Below are positions 14,201 through 27,812 of a stretch of 64,000 nucleotides of DNA, piece by piece. A program made the translations under genes and the position numbers. The stretch covers positions 1-64,000 of the forward strand of contig JASWJB010000191.1 of assembly GCA_032433595.1 (NCBI GenBank), written 5' to 3'. Source of the DNA: Conoideocrella luteorostrata (Eukaryota; Ascomycota; Sordariomycetes; Hypocreales; Clavicipitaceae). A model generated the notes under the pieces. That model saw only the letters and a program-made list of their open reading frames with translations, searched no databases and had not been told where the DNA came from. Position 1 is the first letter of the stretch. Each line of letters begins with the position of its first letter.

Positions 14201-16600
14201 TTATTTAAGGGGTGCTTTAGTGACCACTTCTTAGTAACTAATGTGCTTCCTGGTATATCCCACTAAAGTTAGCCTATTCTTTAGTTAACTCTAGGATTAC
14301 TTGCCCGTAACTAGGGTATCCCTAATATTACCTGCTAATGTGAGATCTCCGTGATGTCTAGTGTAAGATAGTGTTGTTAACTAGCTATGTTTAGCGGAAG
14401 TTGCGTGGTTTCCCTAGATACTATACCTTAATTATATAACACGTATTCTCTATCCACGGTTCAGAGTCAGTAGGGCTTGTGTTTCATTGTCTAAGGCAAT
14501 TATAATCTATTTACAAGATTTAGTGAGATAAAGTTACTTTGTGCTTTACTATCTATTATTACCTAGATTATGTTTCTATATATTTAGATCAGAACTTTTA
14601 GGTAGCTACTTAATCCTTTATTTATGCTTAAGAGGAACTTATTATGTCGCTGGTTTAGTGTCCCCTTTACCACTAGTAAAGTCTGTTTTTTGACTTCTTG
14701 TTAGATGTGTTAAGTGATTCTTACTGCTTTCTTTGTGTGTTCTTTTGTGCTGTTTTGTTTCTTTGGGAGCTATAAAAGCAATGTTTATTATCTGCTCTGC
14801 TAGTTAGTCTACTAGGTCTAGCTTCCTTAGCGGCCTTAGTATACGCTAGCAGCGTTTCAGAGGGCGTGGGTATCCCTAACTAAAGTCTATATCTCTGTAA
14901 CTAACTGTTTGGTTATTTAGGTGTGAGTAAAATCTAGACTAAAGAGGGTGTGTCTTTATATCCAGGTAAAGTAATAAATACTCCCCTGTTTTAATCCTTT
15001 TCCCTTATTTCCTATCCCTTAAGGTTATACCACTAAAAGGGTTCTTAAATAGGCTTTGTTCCTTTGTGAGTAAGAAACTATTTATTTTTAAGTTTTTCCT
15101 ATGTGTAATAAACATATAAATAATAAACGCATAAGAACCATGATATCTAATTATAGGTTTTCTATCTTAGGTGCATAGCCTTGTGGTCTCTAAAGGTTAG
15201 TCTAGCATTATCTTATGAATCCTACTATACTGTAATAATTAAGTCCTATAGTACCTTTGGGTTAGTAACATTATATCTATATCTATAGATTTTCTGCGGT
15301 AGATCTAGATATTCTTCTTTATAGTGTTCCTTAAAGGGTTAATTATCTTTATTTAATAAGGTGTTTTCTTTAGTTATAGTGTTATCCACTGATCTAATTT
15401 CGTTAGGTAATCCTATGAGCTAATTAGGAATTAGTTAAGTAAGGTGTTCCTAATTATTATCTAAAGCTTATTTAACTTACTACTTATAAGTAACTAAAAC
15501 AGTCTTTATTTATTTAGGCTTTTAAGGAAACTATCCTAATCTATCCTTGTTGGATTAGTGTACCTAGTAACTATCATTATAGTATACTATTTAACTCATG
15601 CGGGTGTGTTCCTTATATTTAGGATCACTATATAGTCCTTCTTTAAGGCATGTAGGTTCCTCTTACGGAATTTCCTGAGTTACTATACTAACTTACTTTT
15701 CTAGTACTAACTTCTAAGAGTTCTTTTTCTTGGGTTTAGGGCACTTGTTTGTATAATATCCTTTTTGCCTGTAATTATAGCATTTGCCTAATCCCTTCTT
15801 CCTGGGTTATTCTTTTATAGTAATATCTAAGTCTATAGGGCCTGCGTAGGTACTAATGCTAGCGGTGAGTTATCCCTGCTTAGGTCTATATATACTAGTT
15901 ATCCCAGTGGTAGGTTTAAGAGATCCTCCTTCTCTCTTTCTTTTAAGACGTTATTCATAAAGATAATTATTGATTTTAATCAAAAGTTTAATTAGGTTAT
16001 ATAGTGAATCTAGTTATCCTTCGCGTGATATAGTGATATAATCCTTAACTTCTGGTTTAAGTCCTTTATAGTATACTTCTATAAGGGCTTCTGCTCTATA
16101 GTTAAGTTTAGTAGAGATGCGTTAAAAGTCAATAGAATAGTATTTAGCTAATCCTTTTTGTTAAAGGTTATTAAGTTACATCACGGCTTTACGCTTTTTA
16201 TTAGTTTCTCTAAACATATATCTAAGTTTATTTTTAAATTAGCGGTAGTCTTAAAACACTTCTTAGGTCGTTTCCTTGTAATATTTAATGTTATTATGTT
16301 TAAGAAAGTTTCGTAAGGTTAGTTCCCACTATTTAGCTACTCTTCTACTTAAGAGTCCTTTAATGTAGAGTACCTTATTGTTTTCTTCTTTAAAGTTATC
16401 TTTATTTGCATAAATATAGGCTTTAGCTTGAGTTAAGAAGGCTTATATATTATCCTTATCTCTAGAGAAAGCAGATAGCTTTAGAACTTTACTAAGTTTC
16501 CTACTGTTTTGTTCTCCTTTAAGTTCCTGGATTTATTCGCGTTATTATTTAAGTATATTTATAAGTTACTCCTAGGAGTAGGTTATACTAGATACTATGG
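11215..16600 (-). pseudogene. Gypsy-1 gag-pol, RIP-inactivated
   Basis: Read on the minus strand through stops. A zinc knuckle at 15,741-15,782 reads CYNYRQKGYYTNKC, which fits CX2CX4HX4C with one Cys and the His replaced by Tyr. The protease motif at about 14,531-14,560 reads DSKAQSNF (active-site Gly replaced by Lys). The reverse-transcriptase box at about 13,543-13,567 reads YLNNILIF, with both catalytic Asp changed to Asn. RNase H (about 12,760-12,940) is followed by the integrase zinc finger CDIC at 12,340-12,351, the core ALDWIIKLPES, a later SNKDKI box near 12,060, the GDKVYL C-terminal motif near 11,610, and a chromodomain at 11,283-11,392 ending before a pol terminus near 11,215. Gag upstream of the knuckle is only loosely readable. 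Confidence 0.9.
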
Positions 16601-16655
16601 ATATTATATACTGCTTATAGATACAAGGTGTCTTACCAAACAGGATAGATCAAAA

Positions 16656-17108
16656 TGTAATAGTTAGGCTATTTACTATAGTAAGTAGATAGGGATAATA
16701 GTAGTGTCTATTGCTTAAATAAAGTAAGAAAGGTTATAAGTAATAATATTATAAGTATATAAGTAGTATTTAGTATCTATTAGGAGAGTTCTCTTAATCG
16801 CTTACTTAAAGTAATTACTTAGATTAATCTATAAGGACCTAGGTGTTAACTATCTAGTAATAACTATCCTATATATAATGTTCTGATCCTTATATAATTC
16901 CTTTAATTGTGGTGATCTATATGCTCTGTGTCGCTCTATGGGATCCCTTGGATCACCACTAATCCTACAGAGCGCCTTGCATGGTCACGTGGAAAAGCAT
17001 GTGACTTGCTTTTGTAGTGATAATATTGTGTCAGCTGTGTTTTAGTGTGGATGCCCGCTATCTAACTGATCTTCCTTGGTTCAGGTGCCTTGCCATTGGT
17101 TCGTAACA
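16656..17108 (-). repeat. Gypsy-1 LTR (5' LTR, right)
   Basis: 453 bp, ending TTCGTAACA. This LTR is the transcriptional 5' LTR on the minus strand. Its outer (right) end keeps CG and CA words that are mutated in the left LTR, whereas its inner end is heavily mutated. Confidence 0.95.
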
Positions 17109-17113
17109 TTATA
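17109..17113. repeat. Gypsy-1 target-site duplication (right)
   Basis: TTATA, identical to 10,154-10,158. Confidence 0.9.
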
Positions 17114-20100
17114 GGTAATAGAGTAAGTTAATTAAAAGAAATATTCTGTATTTTAGCTAACTAACTTAACCACTGCCGCCTAAACGGGACAGCATTAGAC
17201 TATAGTTAACACTTTATTGCAGAGTTAGAAAGCCAAAGTAACTCTGCCTTAAGCTGTCGGAGCTAGCTCTAGGGGTCTATTGCCTAAGTCCACACGTTTT
17301 TCACAGTGACTTTGTTAAAGAAATTATTATAAGACTAAGATAGAATATTAAATAGTACTATATATATATAATAAATATATTCTTAAGATTCTATTAGCTT
17401 TTAGTTTACTACTAGAGCTAAATATACTTAAAATAACTAAGTTAAATTTTATTTATATAACTAATTTTCACTAGTTTTTAGGAAACCCCTCTTTATAGAA
17501 ACAGGTTTTTATTGTGAAATATGCTATTTAAACAAAAGGTAGCATAAGTAAACTCTTTAAATAGCTTAATTAGTCTAAGAGTATAAGCTAATGCTTACTA
17601 AGTAATATATAAATTATTTTCTTTAATGCTATAAAATAGTTCTTACTTAATTTTTATATTTATATATTTATTTAGTAGTAATATAACTATTAGGTTTAGT
17701 ATACTAGTAATTTTTAAGTTATTTAACTAAAGCTTTTCCTTAGGGCTATAAATTCTATATACTGCATTAAAACTCTTAGACTACTAAACTTTACTAGCAA
17801 AGACTCTAGAAAATCCCTTTATTAAATAGTAATAATTAAGTAAACTAAAAGGAGCTTCTTGTTCTTAGCAAGAAGGCTAATAAAGATAGACTTATTTTAA
17901 TTCTTACTTATAATAAAAGGGGTATTAAATAAGCCCTCTTAACTACTTAACTAACGCCTCTGCTAATCTTAAGGTAATTTAAATTTATTCTCTACACTAA
18001 AATACTATATATTCTTAGCGCTATTCTATAATAACTTTAAAATATCTAGCCTTAGCTATAATCTTCCTATTAAGTTACTACTACTCTCTTCTATTGCTTA
18101 ACTCCCTAAGTTCCTTAATATAGGGGCTATATATATTTCCTATAACTATACTATTTTAACTAAAGTAGTATCTGCTTTTATAGGGTAATTAGCATAAAAA
18201 TTTATTAAATTCTTTTATTTAAAGGAAAAGTACTTTATTAACGCTAGCTTTTTGTATATTAGATAAGTCCTTCTGTAGTTAACAATAATAACGCTAACTT
18301 ATGTAGCTAGCTCTAATACCTGCTTTGACTATAAACCTTTTGGTTGCTATTTATTTAGCCACAGTAAGGTTATCTAAATATCCTTTCGCCGGCGTAGTGA
18401 GGCTAGGGGGATATAGCTAGCACCTTTCTTAATGCTATCCTAGTATGCTGCTTTATTATACTGGCCTTAATATCTTTGCTTGCTGAAATTAAATTCTTAT
18501 TCTTTAGGATTTATAACAATGTGTTATATCTATATTACGTAATTATCTCTGCAAGGCTTTGAATCTTCCTAGTCCTTGCTTTTACCTTAGCATTCTTGTC
18601 TTTGTTAATCTCTTTACTACGCGTATAACTAAGCTTTATATAACCTAGCAATACACTTTCTATTACCTTCTCCGCACGAGTAGAGCTTAGTATATTTAGT
18701 AGTAAAAACGGCTCGGGATAAAGGCAGATGCTGTGGTTAATATTACCGCTTAGGCTAATAATGAGTTAAATAGCGTACCTCAGTGGGTTAATCTCCTTGT
18801 GGATATACGCTAAGAATGTCGCTGACGCAGTAGTGGCTATAGTGCTTAACTCTACTATAGCTAATAACCTAGCGTTGATGTTAGTAATAGATTGTTCAGA
18901 TGTGTTCACGTAACTATTTGACTTATTACCCTTCGCGAAGTAGCTAACCGGAGGAGTATTATAGCCTTTACACTTAATTTATATCCCCCCCTCTTTCTTT
19001 TTCTTAGTTTTCTTTACTAATAACCTATTTAACCCTAAATAATCTACTAGGTCTTGTTTTAATAGGTAAGATTTATATATTATTTAGAGACGTTTAAGTA
19101 ATTAACTTATTACTTTTTAAGAAATAAGTCGAGTTTCGTGGACTTAAACAGGTGTTAATATCTTCTATATTCCTTCCTAATTTGTCTCTATATGCACTAA
19201 ATTTAAGAAATCCTAATAATATGTGACCTTACTGGCTTATAACTGTAGTTGTTAGCCTTGCACAGTGCTAATAGCTCGCGGAATTTATGTGCTCTTAATA
19301 ATTAGATTGCTTCTATGACTAGTGTATAATGCTTATTACGTTCCTGGCAAGCGTACAATATTTATATGTGCCTAGTTGATTTTAGAGCCTAGATGTGCTA
19401 GAACGACCCGGTGAGTTAGCGGTATTGTTCGCTCCACTTTTATAGCCATAAGCCTAGAGCAGTAGCTATAGTATATATTTACACAAAATATTACCTAAGA
19501 AGATAAGGACAATAATTGTAAGGATTTAACGCACTATATAAGTGGGTACGTATAATAAACGCGCATTATTAAGTACTTCTTAGGATGACTATGCGTTAGT
19601 AGGATAGCCCACGAGGAGACAGGGCAGGCTAATAAAGCTATCTTGCTTAGCATAGGCTTAGAAGATTAGATATCGTACCACAGCTTTTTGATAAGCCGAG
19701 ACAGCGCTAGTTACCTTGCCTTAGGCTTTCGTGTTAGCTCGGGTAGTCGCGGGGCACCCTGGGTAGCCCTAAGTATACAGATTCTTAGCTATAGCGCTAC
19801 GATTCGCACGTTCTGCATGATCCGGCAACGCTAATTGGATTTAATTGTGTTTGTTGTTAAGCCGCTAGGCTAAGGCTGCACGCTTTGCCCGGAGAGTAGG
19901 CTAGCTAGGTAGTATAACACTTAGTGTCTGAAATTTTCGCTTAAGATATTCACAAATTAACTCTATTTAGCTAACAGAGTTGCCCCTCTATATTAATAGA
20001 ATAAATTTATAACTAATTTTTTGCTGCTTATTAAAGTTGCTTAAAACTTACAAAACTTGCCTAGCTAGTTCTATAGGCTTCTGAATCTAATAAGTTACAC

Positions 20101-20345
20101 TAAACCCGCTTAGTAGCTAGTTAAACTTTATTGCTCTAGAGATTGCTACGAGTTTATAGTAGGCCCTTACTGCTATTACTTTAGATGCCCTGGGAAAAGT
20201 GAGAACACTTAGCTATACACTACTATAGTAGCTAGAAGAAAAAATTAATAACGTAGACTATATTTAATATTACTAAGATATAAATATAATTTTGTGTGTT
20301 ATTTGTTTATAATTTACTCCTGCTATTAAATCTTAGTGCTATGCT
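17114..20345. other. Intergenic RIP-type DNA between Gypsy-1 and Gypsy-2
   Basis: TpA-rich, with a less extreme stretch at about 18,300-20,000 that keeps many CG words. I found no open frame, no repeat copy and no RNA gene. The higher CG content there may mark older single-copy DNA or a more lightly mutated repeat. Confidence 0.55.
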
Positions 20346-20350
20346 TAAAC
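20346..20350. repeat. Gypsy-2 target-site duplication (left)
   Basis: TAAAC directly before the left LTR, repeated exactly at 28,279-28,283. Confidence 0.9.
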
Positions 20351-20816
20351 TGTGACGGCTGTGGTTGGTTCCCAAGGGATAAACCCAAGTCGTGGTTTAT
20401 GTTGGCAGAACGTATAGGACGTCGTATCTAAGCAATGGGTGATGTCACGGAGAATGATAGACTAAAGTCGTAATTCTGATGATGATTTAAGTGAAGAAGG
20501 TATTTAGGTAAATAATCGTGTTAAAGACTAACTATCTAAGATATCTAAAGAGTGTAATTTAGTGGTGTTTATATAGTAGGTGGTTCACTAGTAGCCCGGG
20601 TAAACCTTCATAGTGTTATTAAGTGGTTCACCGTTGGTTCACAGTGAACCTATAGTGACTCCTTGTATAGTTCACTAATGGTTCGCGGTGAACCAAAGTA
20701 AACCATACCTCTTAACACAGAATATTCCTAGTTCTGTCCCAGTAGTCACGTGGAGTGGTGGGGTTTTAACGCCCTATGGCTAGCCTTCTTGTAGCCTGCT
20801 AGCCAGGGTTATAACA
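20351..20816 (-). repeat. Gypsy-2 LTR (3' LTR, left)
   Basis: 466 bp, beginning TGTGACGG and ending TTATAACA. It contains several copies of a GGTTCAC/GTGAACC word in both orientations near 20,580-20,700, giving local hairpin potential. Its outer end is less mutated than the matching end of the right LTR. Confidence 0.95.
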
Positions 20817-20945
20817 CAATGTCCCCTCTCTAATGGTCTTGCCCTTAAGACCCAGTATTATTTTATAAATAGGTTACCGCTTATTAGTTATTATTTCGTA
20901 AGTTCCTTTTTTTCTTTATTTTTCTAGAGATATACTGCTTACGCT

Positions 20946-21635
20946 ATGCCTAACTATGTAGAGAAATCCCAGGTAAAATCAAAATCTGCCTATAATTATA
21001 CTACTACTTCTATATTTATTCGCAAATAAGGTTTTAAAATCCCCCTGTGTTCTCGTTATAAGAAGAGAGGCTTTGCTTACATAGCTATAAAGGACATTAA
21101 TTGTTATTCTCTGTGTTACTCCCTAGGTTATTCTTACGATAGTAATCCCGCATAGATAGCAAATAGTGTGTTTCTTTTCTTCTTTGTTTTTATTTATACT
21201 TAAGCTAACTATCCTCCTTAGTTTAGCGGGTTAATAAAGAACTCTATTGCCTTAACCACAAAGAAGAACTTACCAAAGAGTTAATAATCAAGCGTTAGCA
21301 ATGTTAGCGTGAATAGGAGAGAATTATATAGTATACGTAAAGGGATATAGAAAAGGCTTTTAACTATCTTTTGCGGCTTTGTTACATAAAGCGCTAGTTA
21401 TATAATAAAGGTGTTATAATAGTACAGAAGGAATTAAGTTCCTTAGAGGAGTTAAAGGAAACAGAGAGATAGGATAAAGAGGCTTATTAGGCTAAGCTTA
21501 TAAGAGTGTGGCAGCAAGAGTCTAAGGCTATCCACGATGTGCAAGAATAGGGAGGTGCTAGTGTTCTAGACTAAGAGTCTATTTTATAAGACACAGGCAT
21601 AGAGATCCCTAACGCGTCGTTATAGTGCTTATTCT
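20946..21635 (+). pseudogene. Gypsy-2 opposite-strand ORF, Cys-rich, RIP-damaged
   Basis: The plus-strand ATG at 20,946 lies 130 bp inside the left LTR. Read through RIP-type stops, the N-terminal half (about 21,045-21,150) shows two clusters spaced like CX2CX6C in which several Cys positions are Tyr, resembling a Zn2Cys6-type binuclear cluster. The C-terminal half (about 21,425-21,620) reads as a charged helical protein, for example KELSSLEELKETER. It is convergent with pol. Function unknown; a DNA-binding or regulatory role is inferred from the Cys spacing only. Confidence 0.5.
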
Positions 21636-21649
21636 TAATTAAATTGTTA

Positions 21650-24600
21650 TATTATAGTCTTGCAATTTTCTAAATTTTAGACTAGTTCCTATGTGTTTTC
21701 TTCTAATCTATATCCTTTCCACTTAATAAGGTATTATTGTTGTTTCCCTTTTATTTATATGTTTATTATTTATTTTACCTTATATTTTATTTTGTTTAAG
21801 ACTTTAATGTCTTCTTTAGCTATTGCGTTTTTTAGTGCTAATTCAAGGAGTAAAATATAGAATATTAGGTGTATTTACATTATTATTAGTAATAAGAGTT
21901 CATAGTTATTTTCTAAAATCCATTGTTTTACCTCAAAGGGTCCTAGTTTTTTATGATCTAATTTATTGCTTAGTCACGTTATTTTAATGTTTTATTAGAG
22001 TAAGTAAACTATATCCCCTCCTAAGAAGATTAGTCCCTTTAATCTTTTTTAATTATAGTATTTTTGTATTTTAGTGTGGATAAATTTAAGTTTTATCCTT
22101 ATTTCCTTATAAAGTTTCTGTATATTTTCTGCGTTTAGTATAGCTTTTTTAGTATCTAGCCCTTATATAAGTGTTCTAAAAACTTCTAGATTATATCTAT
22201 AGTTTACGTATACTAGTGATATCTTTGTAGATTCCGCAAATGCACTGTTATAAGCTAGTTAGGCTATTAGTAATTTTTCTACCTAATTGTTTTAATTATA
22301 ATTAATATAACATTAAAGGTATTATTCTAACGTTTAGTTTAATCTTTTAGTTTATCTATTAGTCTATAGGTAATATACTATACTAAGCTTATGTTTTATT
22401 CCTAATTACGCTATTAAGGCTTACTAGAATTTAAAGGTAAATATAGTTCCTTTATCTAAAATAATTTCTTCTGGTAGTCTATAGTTACTTGTAATTATTT
22501 ATAGGAACATATAAGCTAGTTCCTTTGCGTTACTTGCTTCTTTAAATAGTAAGAAGTAGCTATATTTTATAAGTCTATCTATAACTATAAATATACTATT
22601 ATATTTAACGTTTATTAAGGGTTCTTTGGATAGTGGTAACTTAGTGATATAATTAAATGCGATAGATTCCTAAGGCTTTTGCGGTACCTAAAGTGGTTAT
22701 AGGTATCTATAAGGTTTGTGCCTAGAAGCTTTGCTTTGCGCGTATTCCACGCATTCTCTAATTACTTCTTGTATGATTTTCTTGAGTCTAGGGAAGTTAT
22801 AGCTTTGTTGTATTTTGTCTATTGTTTTTTATATCCCTTGATGTCCTAAAATAGGGTGTGTGTGTAGGATTTCTATGTATTCCTTCCGTAGTTCTAGTGA
22901 TATTTAGACTTTTCCTTTGTATTGTGGTACATTAAACCACTTTATGTTACATTTTATAGGTACTTCCTGAATATATTTAATATATTCTTTTGTTTACTAT
23001 AGTACTTAATGATATACTAGATCATTTAATACTACCTTAAAAATTATATTTAACTGTTATTATTGTAAGTTTCCTTATGTGTTAAACTTAAGTAACTATC
23101 CTTTAATAATAGGTATTCCTATATTATAGTCACTTCGTTAGCTAAGAGCATCTGCTTTGCTATTTTCTGATCCTTTGCGATAGGTAATTTTATAATTAAA
23201 TTCCAAAAGGTATTCTGCCTATTAAATTTGTTATCTATTTAATTATTATGTGGTAAAGAAGTATGCAATATTCTTATGGTTAGTGTAGACCTTAGTGCAG
23301 TGTTTTAATCCCAATAAGTAGTATTAGAATTCCTTAAATAAATTAATAATAGCAAGGAATTCTTTATTATAAATAGGGTAATTAAGTTCTGCTTTATGTA
23401 GCTTTTTTAAATAAAAAGCTATTAAATATATCTTTCCTTTATTGTCTTTCTATCTAATCTATACGCCTAGCGTAAAGTTAAATACATTAGTTTCTAGTTC
23501 TACTAGTTTTTCTGGATTAAATGTAATTAAAACTAGTTCTAAGAGTATTAGTTTCTTAATACTATTAAAAGCTTCTTATGCTAGATTACTCTATTCCTAT
23601 GTTCTTTCTTTCTTTATGAGTTTATGCAATAGTATTATGATTTTTCTGAAATTCCTTATAAATCATTAGTAATAGTTTATAAATCCTAGGAAACTTTAAA
23701 CCTCTGTGACGTTTCCTAGTATTAGCTATTCTTTTATAGCTTTAACTTTTGTTTTTTCTATTTATATTTCATTAGGTTAAATAGTATGTCTAAGGAAGTC
23801 TACTTCTTATATATAGAACTTACTTTTTTCTAGTTCTATTAATAACTTTATATTCTAGAGTGCTATTAAAACCTTATGTATATATTCCTTATATTCTTTA
23901 AGATTCTTTGAGAAGATTAGGATATTATTAAGATATATAACTATAAAAATATTAAGATATTCCTATAGTATATTGTTAATTATTCTTTAGAATATTATAA
24001 GTGCATTTATAAGTCCAAATAGCATAACTAAGTATTTAAATAGTCTAAACTTTGTTCTAAAAGCTATCTTTTATTTATTACCTTTTCTGATTTAAATTAG
24101 GTTATAAGCTCCCTTAAGATCTAGAGCTATAAACTAATTTATTCTGTGTAATTAATCTTGTAACTTAGCGATAAGTGGTAAGGGTATTTAATCCTTAATA
24201 GTAATGTTATTAAGTTATTAGTAGTCTATAATAAGGTGTAACTTCCTATTTTTCTTTAGTATAAATATAACAGGATACCCTACTTCTAAAGTTAATATTT
24301 ATATATAGCCCTTAGCTAACATTTCGTTAATGTATTCCTATAGTGTTTTAAGTTGCTTTCCGTTAAGACTATAGATTTTATTAAATATTATTAATATTCC
24401 TTCTTTTAGAATAATCTTGTGATCCTATTTACTATGTTCTAGTACTCTAGTATTAAGTTCTTCTTAAAATAGTTTAGTATACTTCTAGTATTCCTTTAGG
24501 ATATTTTTTAGTTATTTTTCCTCTAATTTAAGACTTTCTTCTGTCTTTATAAGCTTTTCTATTATGTTATTAATATATATAAGGTCTTTCCTTAGAGCAG

Positions 24601-27600
24601 TAATAACTCTTTAGATCTTGTGATTCTTTGATTTTGTTTATTTGTGATATATTCTAGGTTATAATATAGTCTTTATTATTATAGGTTTAGCTTTTGCCTT
24701 ATATGTCTTGCTTGCTTCTATAGTAGCTAAGTTATAGCGAAATTTCGCTTCTTCCGAATCGTTCTAATGCTATTAGTTTACGCTATTATCCTAACGTAAT
24801 TAGCTAGTCCTTTAGTTAATTAGTGGGTTACTCTCCCTTAGCTATAGATGTCCTAGGACTATATTATGTTTTAATATATCTATAATATTATATATAATGG
24901 TTTTAAAGTGTCCTTAAATAATAAATAGTAAGTAAGGAGTCTCTATATTAATTATCCTATTATTATAAGAAAACGTTTCTCCTTTAATGTTATAAAGTTA
25001 GTAGGGTTCCTTTTTTATGTTCTAAGGTAATTAGTAACAATTAATAACTCTAGGTAAAACATAGTTACCTATTACGCCACTATCTATAAGTGCTTTTACG
25101 CGATATCCTAAGATCTTAGCTTTTAATACTAATTTATATTATATTCCACTGTTATTAGTTTTACATAGGGTTATTGGTTTTTTTTCTGTTAAGCTAGTCT
25201 ATAGCCCTTTTATAGATAGTATACCTTGTTTTTTAAATCTAGAATAGTTTCTTTATTGATTTGTTTTCTAATTTCCTTATGCTATTCTATGGCGTTATTG
25301 TTTTTAATAGCTTACTTAAAACCTATTTTTTATTTACATAGGTGTGTAAGTTATGTATATATTTAGCGTTTTATTTCTATGTGCTAATTATAATAATGGT
25401 TTTCACAATTTACTGCGTATTTCCACTAGCAGTTTTGTATATTATGTTAGCACTATTTATTATAGTAATCCTTGTTTTATTGTTGTGATTTCTTGGCTTC
25501 TATAGGGTTTTTATATTTATATAGCTTAAAAGATTATCTTATATCTTAGTATACCTTAGGTATGCTGAATTACTATTTGTGCTATTCCCTTGCCTTGTCC
25601 ACTAAATATTCTAGATATTATAGCAGGTTGCATGTATTATAGTCAGTTGTCTCGCAGGCTTCTGTTCCTAATAACTATCTATATTATTAAGGGTTAATAT
25701 ACTTTTCCCCTTAATGCTATTTAATTACTTTTCCTAGCATATGTATTTAGTATATATTTGTTTTATATAGCGGTATTAGTGCTCCTGTATTTTAGCACTA
25801 TAGTGGTATACTTACGTTGGGTTTAAGGATAGTGATGTGTTTATTATTTCTAAGTGTTATCCTTTATTCTTAAAGTTTATTAACTAGGTATAGTTATATA
25901 ATGATATATCTTGCTATGTGTTTTAGGAAGATATTTAGTCTTGCCTTAGTATAAAAATGTTTTTTGCATTAGAAGTGTGCATATAACGCCCATAAGATAT
26001 AATAATGTTTATTATAGTTTAAATACATTTATAGGTTATCTCTAAATTCTCCCAATGGTTCCTATAATCCTATAGCTACTACTATAAAGTTATTGCTTAG
26101 GATTAAGATTACTATATCTTTTCCTTATGGTGTAGGTTAATATTAAATAAACGTTTGTTTTTAATTAAACATGAGAGGTTTAGGTTTAATTTGCGTGAGA
26201 ATATTTTAGTATTATGTATTATAGTATTCCTTGTTATATTATGAGGTAGTTTATCTATCCTTATAGCTTCCTTTATATAACAATGTTTTGTAGTCCTAGT
26301 TAGATTTATTATCACTACTGCTGCTTTTAGGTGTATCTTAATCCTGATCTATAGTATTAGACAAGCTAGTGTTATTAATACTTAGTACCTTTTCTCCTTA
26401 TAGTTATGTGAGAAGTTATATGGCTTCTTCTTCTTATTATTAAAGGTTTTCTTTTACTGCTTGTTATGCCTTATCTATTCCTGCTTAGATTTCTTGGTAG
26501 GTTTATTGTTTAATTTGTCATAGTCTGGTTCCTTGTTCCCTTTTTGGTAGAGGAATCCTGCTAGTTATAGCTAAGGTTTTCTTAGGCTATTTTAGAAACT
26601 ATCCACTACCTTATTTATCGCTAAGGTGCGTGATATAGTTGTTATTATAATATCTAGTCTAGTTAAGGTTTTAATGTTTAATATCTATATTAGTATTATT
26701 AAGTTGTTTCTTATTGTCTAGAGCTGGTTTTTATTCCTTTTTGGGTTATTTATATTCCCTAGAGAAATATCCTTTTTTTCTATAATTATAGCACTTTACC
26801 TTTTCTTTATTAAACTTCTTTGTAGCGTTTAAGTCTATTTATCCTGGGTTAGTGGTGTGTGTGTATACAATAAGCTTTTATTATTATTTGCCTTAATTAC
26901 TAAGGTTTCTTTGTATATTATTATGCTAATTCTTATTACCTTAATTCTTTTCTTGGTGTTATTTATATTATTTGTTATTAATGCGTACTATAATGCTTAT
27001 GTAGTTAGCAAGGGTATTTAGTTAGTTTAATTTATAGAGTTTATCCTTAACTTCTTCTTTAAGTCCTTTATAGTATATAGACATAAGGTAGGCTTATTCC
27101 CATGGAAGTTTAGATATAATCTACAAAAACATTACAGAGTACTTAAATACTAATCCCTTTTAATATAGGTTTTGTAATTTACTTTCCGCCTCTTGTTCTT
27201 TATTTATAGTTCTAAACATTTAATAGATAAAGTTCTTAAATTCTTAATAAAATAAAAAGATATAAACTATATTTAGTTTATAGGTTCCTAAAAAAGAGTT
27301 TTCTATGTAGTCGCGTAATATAGGTTTAAACTAAGAGAGTGCTAGTCTAGTGAGTCTACCTATAGTATACTGCACCCTAGATGCCTTATTCTTAAATTAT
27401 ACCAGGAAATACATAAAGTAGGCCTAAAGCTAAGTAAGGAATAATTATAAGGTTCCTATAGTACTATTAAATAATCCTAGTGGTATAGGCTTTAGTACTT
27501 CTCCTGGGTCCTTGCCCTTTATAGTAGTAATAGTAAGTCTGTTAAGTTTGTTAATTTAGCCTTAGTATATATTAGCTTATTCTTGTATACACTAAGCCAT

Positions 27601-27700
27601 TTTACCTATGCATTGTTTAGCTTGTTTAATCTAACTTTAAAGGAGTTAAATCGCATTATCGCGTTTATTGTTAGAGTTAACGTTTATAGTATCTTAGGGA
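21650..27700 (-). pseudogene. Gypsy-2 gag-pol, RIP-inactivated
   Basis: On the minus strand, a zinc knuckle at about 26,755-26,797 reads CYNYRKKGYFSREY, with two Cys and the His replaced by Tyr. The protease motif near 25,078-25,088 reads IDSG. The reverse-transcriptase box at about 23,915-23,937 reads YLNNILIF (both Asp lost). RNase H lies at about 23,160-23,320. The integrase core at about 22,480-22,680 has its first catalytic Asp read as Asn (AFNYITKLP). The integrase C-terminal domain lies near 21,870-22,060, and a chromodomain (QYLIKWKGY) at about 21,660-21,790. A 67-codon stretch at 26,112-26,315 is the longest uninterrupted minus frame; it lies between knuckle and protease and matches nothing I know. 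Confidence 0.88.
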
Positions 27701-27812
27701 TCCTTCTCCTTTCCTTTAGAGCTTAATCTATACTTAGAGTCAGGAGCTATGTTAATAATATAAGGTATTACTTAGAGTAATATAGTGTAAGTCTAAACAA
27801 GAGTCTTTAACA

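Larger units (their letters stand above)
10159..17108 (-). mobile_element. Gypsy-1: complete, RIP-inactivated Ty3/gypsy LTR retrotransposon
   Basis: A 6,950-bp element with two 453-bp LTRs and a perfect TTATA target-site duplication. Transcription runs on the minus strand: the right LTR is the 5' LTR and the polypurine tract abuts the left LTR. Domain order on the minus strand is zinc knuckle, protease, reverse transcriptase, RNase H, integrase, chromodomain, so it is a chromovirus-type Ty3/gypsy element. Every domain is interrupted by stops of the kind made by C-to-T change at CpA. Differences between the LTRs are mainly transitions. A plus-strand ORF lies at the 3' end of the element. It cannot encode functional proteins. 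Confidence 0.95.

Noticed and set aside
23442..23669. 75-codon plus-strand ORF
   Set aside because: It lies antisense to the RT/RNase H region of Gypsy-2 and has no counterpart in Gypsy-1.
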